Below, piece by piece: positions 49,061 through 58,528 of a stretch of 64,000 bases of DNA. The translations under genes were made by a program, and so were the position numbers. The DNA comes from Beijerinckiaceae bacterium (GTDB lineage: Bacteria; Pseudomonadota; Alphaproteobacteria; Rhizobiales; Beijerinckiaceae), in the NCBI GenBank assembly GCA_030684835.1, contig JAUXWZ010000196.1, positions 1 through 64,000 of the forward strand. Direction: 5' to 3'. Below the pieces are notes generated by a model. That model was given only the letters and a program-made list of their open reading frames with translations, was not told the DNA's origin and made no database searches. Positions within the stretch are counted from its first letter, which is position 1, and each line of letters begins with the position of its first letter.

Positions 49061-51502
49061 GTGCTCTCACAACCTGACGGGGGCCCCGCCGTGCGACCAT
49101 TCGCAAAGCGAACCTATCTCGGAATCAGCGCGATCGCTGTTGCAGCTGCCGCGTCTTCGCTTGGCTATGGCCCGGCGTATTTTGGCGTGCATGTTCCCGC
49201 CGTAAATCTTCCCGGCTTCACACAGAAGACGAGCGTGGAACCCGCAAAGCCTACGGCGTCCACTCCGTCGCAGCCTGACAGAAGCCAAGCCGCGAAAACC
49301 GCGAGCGATGTGAAAGCAAACCAGACGACGCCGCGGCAAGCCAGTCTCGGTAAATCCGGCGCTCCCGAAGGCGCGGCCGCCGTGCCAGGCAAACCGGCAG
49401 TTGTCGCTGCGCTGACGCCATTGCCGAGCCCTTCAAGCGCCGTGGACGCCATCACGTCGGCTACAACAACGCCCGCGACGACACCTGGTGCGGCGCCAGC
49501 CACAGCGTACGCCCCGGCCTCCAATGCTGCACCTGATGCTGGCGCCGTAGGCGCGCCTAATTTGGCCGAAGCGTTGTACCCTCCCCTCCCGGAACGGCTG
49601 GACGCCGCCGCATTGCGGAGCGCCATCGCTGCCTATCGCGCGGGCGACCTCGCCAAAGGCGACGAAGCCGCACGAAACGCACTCGACGAGGTTGGGCGCA
49701 CCACACTGGAATGGGCGGCCCTGCGCCTTCAGGCGAAGGCGGCGGGATACGGACGGATCGCGACATTTATCGACAAGAACAACGACTGGCCAACGAGCGG
49801 CTTCCTCCAGTCGCGGCTTGAGGATGCGCTCTACGCCAGCAAGGCGCCGCATACACTTGTGCGCGAACGCTTCGCGACGAAGCCGCCGACCACCACGTCC
49901 GGGCGTATCGCGGTTGCGCGCAGCGATTTGGCCGCAGGCCGCAAGGCTGAGGCCGTGGCGCTTGTGAAAAAGATCTGGCGTGAGGACGATCTTGGCGCTT
50001 GGTCAGAAGGCGCGATCCGCAAGGAGTTCGGCGAGATGCTGGACGCGGCCGATCACAAGTTCCGCTCGGACCGCATGTTCTACAAGGGTCAGCACGCCGC
50101 CTCGGTACGCGTGGCTGAACTCGTCAGCAAAGACTATGTCGCGCTGGCCAAGGCGCGCACTGCCGTTCACCGCGAGGCGGCTGCAACGAAGCTGATGGAC
50201 GCCGTGCCGCCAGCGCTGCGTGAAGACCCGAGCTACACGTTCGCGCGCGTGCAGATCCTGCGTCGCGCCAACAAGCACACTGAGGCCGCAGAGCTGCTTG
50301 GCAAACTCAAGGATTCAAAAGATCTCGTAGAGCCCGGCGCATGGTGGACGGAGCGGCGCATGATCGCGCGCCGCCTGCTCGACGCTGACGAAGCGAAACT
50401 TGCCTACAAAGTGGCGGCGGATCATCCCGCCATTTCGGGTGAAGAGTTCATCGACGCTGAATTTCATGCGGGCTGGATTTCGCTGCGGTACATTAACGAC
50501 GCGGACACGGCGTCTCGCCATTTCGCCGCTGCTGGCGAGATCGCGCGCACGCCAATCTCCCAAGGGCGCGTGCTCTACTGGCAAGGCCGCGCGGCTGAAG
50601 CCCGCGAACTCACCGATCAGGCGACCGCCTTTTACACACAGGCCGCAGAACATTCGAGCGCCTACTACGGACAGCTTGCGCGCGCGCGCCTCGGGCTTGA
50701 AGAACAGCCGGTTCGCAGGGCGCACAAGGCCGCCGAGGGCGACGCCCGTCTGCCGGCAATTCGCGCCATCGAGGTCTTCGAGGCGATTGGCGAGAAGGAA
50801 CTCGCCTTCCGCCTCACCGTCGATCTCGCGCGCACGCTTGAAGACGAAACGCAAATCGCCGCGCTTGGCCACATTCTCGCGCGAGCGAAGGATGCGCGCG
50901 GGGCGCTTATGGTGGGCAAGCTTGCGTCATATCGCGGCATTGCGCTCGATGACGTCGCCTTCCCCATCTTTGGCGTGCCAGAATTTGAAGAACTGGCCCG
51001 CGCCGCCGAAAAGCCGCTTGTCTTCGCCATCGCGCGACAGGAAAGCGCCTTCCAGCACGATGTCGTGTCGCACGCTGGCGCGAAGGGGCTGATGCAGATG
51101 CTCACGTCCACGGCGCGCGTAACTGCGAAACGGGCGGGCGTGCCGTTTGAAGAGCGGCGGTTACTCACCGACGCCGCGTTCAACGCGCAACTCGGTTCGG
51201 CGCATCTTTCCGAACTCATGGACGATCACGCCAATTCCCTGATCCTCACCTTCGCGGCCTACAACGCGGGCGGCGGGCGGGTGCGCCAGTGGATCAACGC
51301 CTATGGCGATCCGCGCAAGGCGGATGTCGACCCTATCGACTGGGTGGAGCGCATCCCCTTCACCGAGACCCGCAATTACGTCCAGCGCGTGGCCGAAAAC
51401 CTCGCCATGTACCGCGCCCGCTTCGGCGCGCCGGACGCCCCGGCGCTTGCCGCGCGCGACCTGCGGGCAAGAGAGGCGCGGCTGGCGAGCAAAGTGAACT
51501 AA
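49061..51502 (+). CDS. soluble lytic murein transglycosylase (Slt type)
   Basis: Cuts peptidoglycan in the periplasm. The 813-residue protein has a basic lead and hydrophobic signal (about 15-35), an Ala/Pro/Thr-rich linker of over 100 residues (to about 165), a long helical superhelix, and the SLT domain near 650-790 with the catalytic glutamate in ARQESAFQ and GAKGLMQML, YNAGGGRV. A GTG at 49061 opens the frame; a second GTG at 49091 directly before the signal is a good alternative. Divergent from dapA. Confidence 0.92.
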   Translation: MLSQPDGGPAVRPFAKRTYLGISAIAVAAAASSLGYGPAYFGVHVPAVNLPGFTQKTSVEPAKPTASTPSQPDRSQAAKTASDVKANQTTPRQASLGKSGAPEGAAAVPGKPAVVAALTPLPSPSSAVDAITSATTTPATTPGAAPATAYAPASNAAPDAGAVGAPNLAEALYPPLPERLDAAALRSAIAAYRAGDLAKGDEAARNALDEVGRTTLEWAALRLQAKAAGYGRIATFIDKNNDWPTSGFLQSRLEDALYASKAPHTLVRERFATKPPTTTSGRIAVARSDLAAGRKAEAVALVKKIWREDDLGAWSEGAIRKEFGEMLDAADHKFRSDRMFYKGQHAASVRVAELVSKDYVALAKARTAVHREAAATKLMDAVPPALREDPSYTFARVQILRRANKHTEAAELLGKLKDSKDLVEPGAWWTERRMIARRLLDADEAKLAYKVAADHPAISGEEFIDAEFHAGWISLRYINDADTASRHFAAAGEIARTPISQGRVLYWQGRAAEARELTDQATAFYTQAAEHSSAYYGQLARARLGLEEQPVRRAHKAAEGDARLPAIRAIEVFEAIGEKELAFRLTVDLARTLEDETQIAALGHILARAKDARGALMVGKLASYRGIALDDVAFPIFGVPEFEELARAAEKPLVFAIARQESAFQHDVVSHAGAKGLMQMLTSTARVTAKRAGVPFEERRLLTDAAFNAQLGSAHLSELMDDHANSLILTFAAYNAGGGRVRQWINAYGDPRKADVDPIDWVERIPFTETRNYVQRVAENLAMYRARFGAPDAPALAARDLRAREARLASKVN

Positions 51503-51667
51503 GCGGCGCATCCAGCCGCATTCACAGGGCCTTATCATGCGCGGGTTGCCCCGCGCATCCAGCCTTGGGCGACAATCATTTGCTGCGCGTCTGGATAGCC
51601 GGGTCAAGCCCGGCTATGACGCTTCCTGAGATGCGTCTTTCCAACAAACAGCGGCGTGGAGACGGAC

Positions 51668-52555
51668 ATGATCGAAGAGCTTGCGATTGAAAGCCGCTTC
51701 CTCTCGGCGCCAGACGGGTTGAAACTACATGCGCGCGATTACGGCTCTTCGCGCTGGACCGGAGCGCCTGTGCTTTGCCTGCCGGGGCTTTCCAGAACTG
51801 CCGCCGACTTTGACGTGATCGCCCGCGCGCTGGCGCAAGGCGCCGCAACCCGGCCGCGCCGCGTGGTGGCGCTCGATTATCGCGGGCGTGGATTGTCGGA
51901 CCGCGACCCAGATTGGAAAAACTACGACCTGCGCGTGGAGAACGCGGACATTCTCGCGTGTATGGATGCGCTGAGCATCGAACACGCAATCTTCCTGGGC
52001 ACATCGCGCGGCGGCCTCCACACGATGATGACAGCGGCGACGCGGCCCGGCGTCATCAAGGCCGCCATCCTGAACGACATTGGCCCTGTCATTGAGGCGC
52101 AGGGACTGGCGCGAATTCGCGGCTATATCGGCAAACTGGCAACCCCCCATTCGTGGTCCGATGCGGTGGACCTCGTCAAGCGCGTCATGGGCGGCCAGTT
52201 TACGTCCCTGAGTGAAGACGATTGGCTGACCTATGCGCAACTGACCTTTGAAGAAGCCAACGGAAAGTTTGCGCCGCGCTACGACGCGCGCCTAATGAAG
52301 ACCTTGGAGAGTCTGGACCTTGAAGCGCCCTTGCCCAACGCGTGGCCGCAGTTCGAGGGGCTCGGCAACGTCCCGACGCTCTGCCTGCGCGGCGAGAACT
52401 CGGATTTGCTATCGCCGGTGACTGTTGCGGAAATGGGCAAGCGACATCCCCGTTTTGAGGCGCACACCGTGGCTGGACAAGCCCATGCGCCGCTGCTGCT
52501 GGATGAGCCCACGATCAAGGTGATCGCGGATTTCATCACACGCTGCGAGAGTTGA
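51668..52555 (+). CDS. alpha/beta hydrolase
   Basis: A 295-residue hydrolase. LCLPGLSRTAADF is the oxyanion loop, GTSRGGLHTM the nucleophile elbow with its serine near residue 115, and AGQAHAPLL carries the histidine. The start at 51668 has GGAG six bases upstream. Substrate unknown. Not near other catabolic genes. Confidence 0.85.
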   Translation: MIEELAIESRFLSAPDGLKLHARDYGSSRWTGAPVLCLPGLSRTAADFDVIARALAQGAATRPRRVVALDYRGRGLSDRDPDWKNYDLRVENADILACMDALSIEHAIFLGTSRGGLHTMMTAATRPGVIKAAILNDIGPVIEAQGLARIRGYIGKLATPHSWSDAVDLVKRVMGGQFTSLSEDDWLTYAQLTFEEANGKFAPRYDARLMKTLESLDLEAPLPNAWPQFEGLGNVPTLCLRGENSDLLSPVTVAEMGKRHPRFEAHTVAGQAHAPLLLDEPTIKVIADFITRCES

Positions 52556-52824
52556 AAGCATCAGCTCTCAATTTTTCGCCCGCCTGACTTTCAGGACGCC
52601 AGCCAGCGGCTCGGCAACCACTGGCTGAGCAAATCGCTCGCACTGTCTATGGCTGCGGCGCGAGCCAGCCGCAAACCAGGCCAAACAACTGGCGCGGGGC
52701 AATAGGCAAGGTGAATGCCGACGCAATGGCGTTTAAGCGCTCCAGACCCTTGCCATCCGCGCGGCGCTCGGGCATATGGGCGAACCGTCGCGCGCCGCCC
52801 AAAAGGCGTAAACGCCGACGAGAC

Positions 52825-52918
52825 GGAGACGTGGCCGAGAGGCTGAAGGCGGCGGTTTGCTAAACCGTTATAGGGTTGTAAAGCCCTATCGAGGGTTCGA
52901 ATCCCTCCGTCTCCGCCA
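52825..52918 (+). tRNA. tRNA-Ser (anticodon GCU)
   Basis: Acceptor GGAGACG pairs with CGTCTCC, discriminator G and encoded CCA. The anticodon loop TTGCTAA gives GCT at 52859-52861, the long variable arm (TATAGGG/CCCTATC) marks the serine class, and GAGGG-TTCGAAT-CCCTC is the T arm. Reads AGC and AGU. No integrase or duplicate 3' end is seen nearby. Confidence 0.97.
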
Positions 52919-53114
52919 TCAATTTCGGATTTCATCTTATATTTCAGTAATTTAGTGGATTCGACTTCAGGTTGTCCATACTTAGGCTCTCGAAAGAGCC
53001 AAAGACGCTTGTCCTCACGGGCAGTCAATTCGCATCCGCTCAACGCCGCGTGCCTGGCATATTTTGACACCGCCTTTGGCAAGCGCGCTGCACACGGCCA
53101 TTGCTGATCGGAGA

Positions 53115-54344
53115 CTATGCGATCAGGCCGCGTAGTGCCGCAATCGCTGACGTGCCGGGAAATACATGTTCTGAAAGCGCAGAGGCGTTCAGCCCGATAT
53201 GCTCCGCCAAAACGCCCTTCAGCACGGCTCGAAGGTCCGTGGTCGGAGTCAAATCGCGACCGTCTAACAATTGAGACGTTTTGAGGCCGGGCCAGTCAGC
53301 GACGATCCTGCCGCCTTTCACCGCGCCGCCCGCAAGCAAGGCGACCGTCGCCGTTCCGTGGTCGGTTCCGACATTGCCGTTTTCTTTCACGGTCCGTCCA
53401 AACTCGGTGATTACGACGATGACCGTTTCCCGCCATACGGCGCCAAGCTCTTTCTCAAACGCCGCAAAGGCGCGATCAAGACCGCCCAAGCGGGTCGCAA
53501 GCTGTCCGGTCGCCCCTCCTGCATTCACATGCGTGTCCCATCCCTCGAGCGCGAGGGCGGCTACGCGCGGGCCGTCTGGCGCCGCCATGAGTTTGGCCGC
53601 TCCCGTGGCAATCTGCACCATGCCCTCGGGGTGCGAAGGGCCACTGCCAGGACGAAGATCCTTCATTCCCGAAGCTGCCGCGAATTGAGCGGTGTCCAAC
53701 CCTTGCCGGAGGGCCTCTGCGAGCTGCGGCTCCCCCTCGTCATACATTTGAAGAACACGCATTGCGAGGTCCTCATCGGCCTGCTGCAAGCCTTGGGGAG
53801 CCCATCCGAGGATGGACGATTCGCCTCTGACAATGAGAGGGGCAATCACGCCGACACCGAGAGCCCCTTTGGCGGAGATGCGTTCTCCCGGAGGCAATAA
53901 GCCCATAGCTCGGTTGAGCCAACCCGATCTGGTCAATCCCGCGCGCGGCTGGCCGCTTTCCAGAACGTCCTGCCCATCAAAATGCGACCGCTGCCTGTAG
54001 CCAGTCGCCGTCGCATGAACGACAAGCGCCTCACCTTTCGTGTAGAGGCGGGCGAAGTTCGTCATCGCCGGGTGAAGCCCAAAGAAGCCGTCAAGCGAAA
54101 GAGCGGCGCCTTGGCCGGATGCGGGCAGCGCAATCTTGTCACGCAGTCCTGCATAGGACGGATCGCCAATCGGCGGCGCCGCAGCAAGGCCATCAAGGCC
54201 GCCCCGCAGGACAATGACAACAAGTCGCGGATCCCGACCGCTCGCCGCGAACGCGAATCGCGGAGCGAATGACCACGCGAACAGGCCACCGGCGGCTCCT
54301 AGAATCTCTCGCCTTGAAGGGTGAAGTCTGTCTGCGGACGGCAT
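53115..54344 (-). CDS. DUF1501 family exported protein
   Basis: A 409-residue protein with a twin-arginine signal (SRREILGAAGGLFAWSFAP, cut near residue 33) and the alkaline-phosphatase-like DUF1501 fold: VVIVLRGGLDGLAAAPP at the start, SHFDGQDVLESG, WDTHVN and VITEFGRTVKENGN with TDHGTA later. Members probably bind metal and are periplasmic; the substrate is unknown. It lies 17 bases after the DUF1800 gene, and these two families are usually paired. Confidence 0.88.
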   Translation of the reverse strand: MPSADRLHPSRREILGAAGGLFAWSFAPRFAFAASGRDPRLVVIVLRGGLDGLAAAPPIGDPSYAGLRDKIALPASGQGAALSLDGFFGLHPAMTNFARLYTKGEALVVHATATGYRQRSHFDGQDVLESGQPRAGLTRSGWLNRAMGLLPPGERISAKGALGVGVIAPLIVRGESSILGWAPQGLQQADEDLAMRVLQMYDEGEPQLAEALRQGLDTAQFAAASGMKDLRPGSGPSHPEGMVQIATGAAKLMAAPDGPRVAALALEGWDTHVNAGGATGQLATRLGGLDRAFAAFEKELGAVWRETVIVVITEFGRTVKENGNVGTDHGTATVALLAGGAVKGGRIVADWPGLKTSQLLDGRDLTPTTDLRAVLKGVLAEHIGLNASALSEHVFPGTSAIAALRGLIA

Positions 54345-54361
54345 AGCGTGTCTCCTCAGCT

Positions 54362-55777
54362 CTAACGCCGCTGAATTTCCGGGCTCATCAGAAGTATGGC
54401 GAAGCCTTGAGCCCGACTTTCCGCACGCCCTACAGCCTGCCGGGTCTGAGCCGAACAGGCGTCGCCAAAAAGTGTGTCCAATGCCTGAGTCGGATTTGCG
54501 CCTCCCGGCGTGCGCCGGGCGATCGCCGTCGCCACTTCAAGGCGGACCTTCATTCCCGCTGGCGTAATCCAGTCGGTGCTAGCGTCGGGGAAGCCGTTCG
54601 GCCCGGGCGGATTCCACAAGGGCTGTCCCAGCAATTGCGCGAACTGGAGCGCCTGCCCCAGCACCAATGGATGCTCGGTCGCCCGCAGCGACGCAACCAC
54701 GAGTTCGAGCGGCGGACGAACCTTGCGCGCCTCCTTCGCTGCGATCCCGGCTTCAACGAGAGCGATGTAGACCTTCGACAGATCGCCACCCGTCGCGCGG
54801 AAGACTTTCGCGATCTTAGCGACGCGAGCGACGTCCGGTTCATCCTCGACGAAGTGGCGGACAAGTTTCCAGGCGATGAAATTTGCGGTGGATGGATGAC
54901 TGGCCAGATCGTCAAGAATCCGCTCGCCCTGGGCGAGACCTTCATCCGCATAGGTTCGCCCGACGACCGTCTTCTTTCCTGGCTCATGTCGGTTGGCGTT
55001 GAAGTGGAAGGCGCCCAATTCCCCCTCTTCATCAAGACGGCTGCCAACCGTCCATCCCGTCAGGGCCTTCGCCAATGTCGTTACGTCGTCCTGGCTATAA
55101 CCGCCATTGACGCCCATCGTATGCAGTTCGAGAAGCTCGCGCGCGTGGTTCTCGTTGAGCCCCCTTCCCCGCCGGGCGCCCGCTCTCGAATTGGGGCCGA
55201 TGGACAAGCGGTTGTCGAGATACATCAACATCGCGGGATGCTGCTCAGCCGCTTTCAGCAAGGCGCGAAAGGAGCCGAACATATTTGGCCGTATAGCCTC
55301 GCGCTCGAAGGCTCCCGCGGTCATCTGAACATAATTGCCTTTGCCAATCGCTATGGCGAAGTGATTTGACCAGAACCAGACAAGACGTTCAGTGAGCCCA
55401 GTATTGGCGTCCAGGGCGGCGCGAAAGCGGAACGTCGCTTCCGCGTTGAAAATTCGGCGAGCGGGTGGAAGATAGCCGGGCGGAACGCGTTCGCCCTTCT
55501 GCATCGCCTCTTTTCGAGCTGCCTCGATGGCTTTCTCGGTCTCCGCCTGTTGCTTGATGGCCGCCCGACGCTTTTCTTCTTCCTGAAATTGCTCGTGCTC
55601 GCTGAGAGCTTGCGCCACGGTCAGTAGTTTATCGTCGGCGATCGGATGATCGCCACCGCTGGCGATTTCGCTCAGGAGGAGCTTGGCGAAGTCGGCAGAT
55701 TGACGGCCAGCCGGAGATATCCGTGGTCCAAAGCCGAACCGGCGGCTCAAAAGAAAATCCTGATCGATCACGAGCAT
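54362..55777 (-). CDS. DUF1800 family protein
   Basis: A 471-residue mainly helical protein. FLLSRRFGFGPRI at the start, RLVWFWSNHFAI, NHARELLELHTMGVNGGYSQ and EFxx-type helices give the DUF1800 pattern. It is the usual partner of DUF1501. No clear signal peptide is visible. A long charged stretch near residues 55-105 may form a coiled coil. A GTG one codon earlier is an alternative start. Function unknown. Confidence 0.87.
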   Translation of the reverse strand: MLVIDQDFLLSRRFGFGPRISPAGRQSADFAKLLLSEIASGGDHPIADDKLLTVAQALSEHEQFQEEEKRRAAIKQQAETEKAIEAARKEAMQKGERVPPGYLPPARRIFNAEATFRFRAALDANTGLTERLVWFWSNHFAIAIGKGNYVQMTAGAFEREAIRPNMFGSFRALLKAAEQHPAMLMYLDNRLSIGPNSRAGARRGRGLNENHARELLELHTMGVNGGYSQDDVTTLAKALTGWTVGSRLDEEGELGAFHFNANRHEPGKKTVVGRTYADEGLAQGERILDDLASHPSTANFIAWKLVRHFVEDEPDVARVAKIAKVFRATGGDLSKVYIALVEAGIAAKEARKVRPPLELVVASLRATEHPLVLGQALQFAQLLGQPLWNPPGPNGFPDASTDWITPAGMKVRLEVATAIARRTPGGANPTQALDTLFGDACSAQTRQAVGRAESRAQGFAILLMSPEIQRR

Positions 55778-56132
55778 CACCGATTCCGCCGAGGCCGCTC
55801 ACTACTCACCGCAAGCGCGCAGCATATCATACGCTGTGGTTCAATTGAGGCGGCGCTAATCGTTTGTCGAGCGATTCATGAGATAGCGAGCAAACATACC
55901 AATGTGGGGCCTCGCGCGATTGCTACGCCAAGCGGCAGCGCTAATGGGGACGCTAGATGCGTCGACGAGGATCCACGAGCCAATCACAAGCTGCCGCGAA
56001 TACTCCTCCATCGCCTTCGGGGGTCCCTTCCGCCTCCGCAAAGATGGCGCGCGCCTCCCCTTCAATCGCCTTTCTGAAGGTGACCACGGACGCGAACATG
56101 CCGGGTGTACCGCCAAGCGCGCGTGCTGGACC
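55778..56132. other. gene-free stretch
   Basis: About 355 bases between the DUF1800 gene and msrA. A leftward open frame (55856-56116) has no ribosome-binding site or family pattern; nothing else is recognisable. Confidence 0.5.
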
Positions 56133-56750
56133 CTAACCGCCCCAAAGTTCGTTCAGACGCCGCGCGCGTCCGCAGCTTGTGCTGTAGTATTTATATCTGA
56201 TGGGATTTTTAATATAATAATTCTGATGGGACTCTTCCGCCGGATAAAATGTCGTGGCGGCGACGATCTCGGTGACGATGGGTTGCTTGAATCGGCCAGA
56301 TTTCTCAATCGCCATCTTCGTTGATTCTGCCAACCGCTTCTCTGTTTCATTCGCGTAATAGATACCTGCCCGATACTGTGAGCCCTTGTCGCAGAACTGC
56401 GCATTTGCCGTAAGGGGATCGTGGTTTCGCCAGAAAACTTCGAGCAGCTTTTCGTAGCTTACTTTCGACGGGTTGTAGACAATCTTCACTGCCTCGGTAT
56501 GACCTGTCCCTCCTGCCGAGACCTCCGCATAAGTTGGATTCACGCGCGTGCCGCTGGTATATCCCGAGGTTGTAGAGACCACCCCGTCCAGTGCGTCGAA
56601 AGGTGGCTCCATGCACCAGAAGCAGCCTCCTGCAAAGATGGCGGTGGCGAGCCGGGGCGTCGCCTGTTGTGCCGCAGCGCCTGACAACGCGGCAGGCAAG
56701 CCAACCGAAAGCGCGAGGCTGGCGCTGAAGATAATGGCTCTGGTGTTCAT
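56133..56750 (-). CDS. msrA: peptide methionine-S-sulfoxide reductase, exported
   Basis: Reduces the S form of methionine sulfoxide. The 205-residue product has a signal peptide (cut near residue 28), the catalytic GGCFWCMEPPFDALDGV with its first cysteine as nucleophile, GHTEAVKIVY and HQNYYIKNP, and a C-terminal cysteine (STSCGR) for resolution. AGGAG precedes the ATG. It lies 36 bases after msrB and is probably read from the same sigmaF-like promoter. Confidence 0.94.
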   Translation of the reverse strand: MNTRAIIFSASLALSVGLPAALSGAAAQQATPRLATAIFAGGCFWCMEPPFDALDGVVSTTSGYTSGTRVNPTYAEVSAGGTGHTEAVKIVYNPSKVSYEKLLEVFWRNHDPLTANAQFCDKGSQYRAGIYYANETEKRLAESTKMAIEKSGRFKQPIVTEIVAATTFYPAEESHQNYYIKNPIRYKYYSTSCGRARRLNELWGG

Positions 56751-56786
56751 CGCAGTTTCTCCTGTCGCCTGCCCGCTGCGCGCGGC

Positions 56787-57281
56787 TTAAGACGGTTTTG
56801 TGGGTATGAATTTCAGCGCCACGCCGTTCATGCAATATCGTAGCCCGGTTGGCTTCGGCCCATCGTTAAATACGTGCCCGAGATGGCCGCCGCAGCGCCG
56901 GCAATGGACCTCCGTGCGTACGCCAAGCCAGCCGCGATCCACCGAGGTGGCGACCGCGCCGGCAATGGGTCGTGTAAAGCTCGGCCAGCCGGTGCCGGAG
57001 TCGAACTTGTCAGCCGAAAGATAGACCGGGAGGTCGCATCCGGCGCACACAAATGCGCCAGTGCGGCCCTCATGATCGAGCGGGCTTGATCCGGGTCGTT
57101 CCGTCCCGTGCTTACGCAGCACATTGTACTGTGCAACGGTGAGCAAGCGGCGCCATTCCGCATCGGTGCGTGAGACCTCGAACTTGCCGGCCGCATGACC
57201 TGGAGACAAGGAAGACGATAATATCGCCTGGCCGCCCGCCAATACAGCTGCGCCGCCAAGAAGCATGTAACGTCGGTTCAC
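56787..57281 (-). CDS. msrB: peptide methionine-R-sulfoxide reductase, exported
   Basis: Reduces the R form of methionine sulfoxide. The 164-residue protein has a signal (NRRYMLLGGAAVLAGGQAI, cut near HAA at 32), zinc cysteines in CAGCDLP and CRRCGGHLGHVFNDG, and the catalytic cysteine in LRYCMNG. A GTG start at 57281 has AGGAGG upstream. With msrA it forms an exported repair pair. Confidence 0.94.
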   Translation of the reverse strand: MNRRYMLLGGAAVLAGGQAILSSSLSPGHAAGKFEVSRTDAEWRRLLTVAQYNVLRKHGTERPGSSPLDHEGRTGAFVCAGCDLPVYLSADKFDSGTGWPSFTRPIAGAVATSVDRGWLGVRTEVHCRRCGGHLGHVFNDGPKPTGLRYCMNGVALKFIPTKPS

Positions 57282-57340
57282 GAGCTGTATCCTCCTTAAA
57301 TTCGACTCTCCGATCCTGAATTAGGACCTGCAGATAGTTG

Positions 57341-57366
57341 TTCGCGGAAGACGAGGCGTTCGTTAC
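57341..57366 (-). promoter_or_regulatory. sigmaF-type promoter of msrB-msrA
   Basis: On the minus strand GTAACG (57366-57361), 16 bases, CGAA (57344-57341), 59 bases before the msrB start. Both boxes and the spacing are identical to the motif at the sigma gene (32775-32800). Confidence 0.75.
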
Positions 57367-57810
57367 GTATGCATGAGATTATATTTACCGCCAGCGAACA
57401 ACAACAACAGAGAGCGGATTACAGTTCAGCTGGAGTAATCACTTTAAGTTCATCTTCAATGGCTACGCGGCCGGGCGAGATCTGCGGCGGCCTTCAGGAA
57501 CAGTTTCTACTAATTAGTATCTGGATCTCCAAATTACAAGTTTGGCTGCATCCACCTTCGTTGTAACCTTATCACGAGCCCCGAAGTTCTGAAGCTCATG
57601 CGCAGGGGCGAACGTCAACTCTGGGTATTATTTGCGGGCAGGCACCATCCCTGATCCGCGCCCGGGGCTATCGTGTTGCGCACAGGCAGCAGAGGTCTGC
57701 GTGCGCTCATGTTGCGAAACGCGGGCCGCGGCGGGCCCCAAGCGACCAGATTTGGCCTTGTCGCTCGCCACCAATAGCACGTAGTCTGCTGGAAACAGGG
57801 AGGACACAGG
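57367..57810. other. gene-free, AT-richer stretch
   Basis: Lies between the msrB promoter and the CMD-domain gene. A rightward frame at 57369-57566 lacks a good site or pattern. It should hold the promoter of the downstream gene; none could be called. Confidence 0.5.
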
Positions 57811-58497
57811 GTGCTAAAAATCATGGCGCTTGCAGCAGCGTTCATTGGGGCCGTCGCGGTACAGGAGGCAAACGCGGCCGAAAGGCCGGCAGCTCCGTCC
57901 GCGCCTGCGTGGCCGCGCGACATCGATCCGCGCTCGGGCTTTCGCCTTCCACTGCCGCGTCGCGAAGACCTGGACGAGTACGGTCAGAAGACCTACGACC
58001 GCGGCGCAACGCCAGGGGCAAATATTGCGGGCCTCCAGGGACCGGCTGGTATTCAGCTCCATAGCCCCTGGGCGACGCATCAACTTTCCATCCTGAGCAA
58101 GTATCTTCGCGATGACGCAGGACTCACCCCCCGCGTTCGGGAAATAGCTTTCCTCACAACGTCACGGGAAATGGACAACCAGTTTGAATGGACCGCGCAC
58201 GAACCCGTCGCACTCAAGATTGGCGTGCCAGAAGCGGTGATCGATGTCATCAAATACAAGAAAAGCACTGACGGACTGGAAGAAGCGGACGCAGTGATCA
58301 TCAATCTTGGACGGCAGATATGGAGCAAGCACAAGGTCGACTCCAGGACATTCGCAAGTGCGCACGCGCTCTTCGGATCACGAATGTTGGTCGACCTCGT
58401 GCTTCTGATGGGTCATCACGCAACAATCGCCGCGCTGCTTGCAACATTCGATATGCAGCTTCACGAAGGGCGAGAACCACTGCTGCCTGAAATTTAA
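57811..58497 (+). CDS. exported carboxymuconolactone decarboxylase-like protein
   Basis: A 228-residue protein with a signal peptide (cut near ANA at 22) and a CMD/AhpD-like helical domain with the EWTAHEP segment. The catalytic CxxC of AhpD peroxidases is absent, and the mature part has no cysteine. A GTG start follows GGGAGG. It lies 31 bases before the TctC gene and is probably co-transcribed. The pairing suggests handling of an aromatic or organic acid outside the cytoplasm, but this is inference. Confidence 0.82.
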   Translation: MLKIMALAAAFIGAVAVQEANAAERPAAPSAPAWPRDIDPRSGFRLPLPRREDLDEYGQKTYDRGATPGANIAGLQGPAGIQLHSPWATHQLSILSKYLRDDAGLTPRVREIAFLTTSREMDNQFEWTAHEPVALKIGVPEAVIDVIKYKKSTDGLEEADAVIINLGRQIWSKHKVDSRTFASAHALFGSRMLVDLVLLMGHHATIAALLATFDMQLHEGREPLLPEI

Positions 58498-58528
58498 AAC
58501 TACAACAAGCCGTTCTGGGGAGGACAAT

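Noticed and set aside
52591-53082. A 163-codon minus-strand frame.
   Set aside because: It runs across the tRNA-Ser gene and has no start site or recognisable product.
55856-56116. An 86-codon minus-strand frame between DUF1800 and msrA.
   Set aside because: No ribosome-binding site and no recognisable pattern; basic composition fits a random frame.
57563-57585. GTAACC ... CGAA upstream of the CMD-domain gene, resembling the sigmaF promoter.
   Set aside because: The spacer is 13 bases instead of 16 and the distance to the start is over 200 bases.
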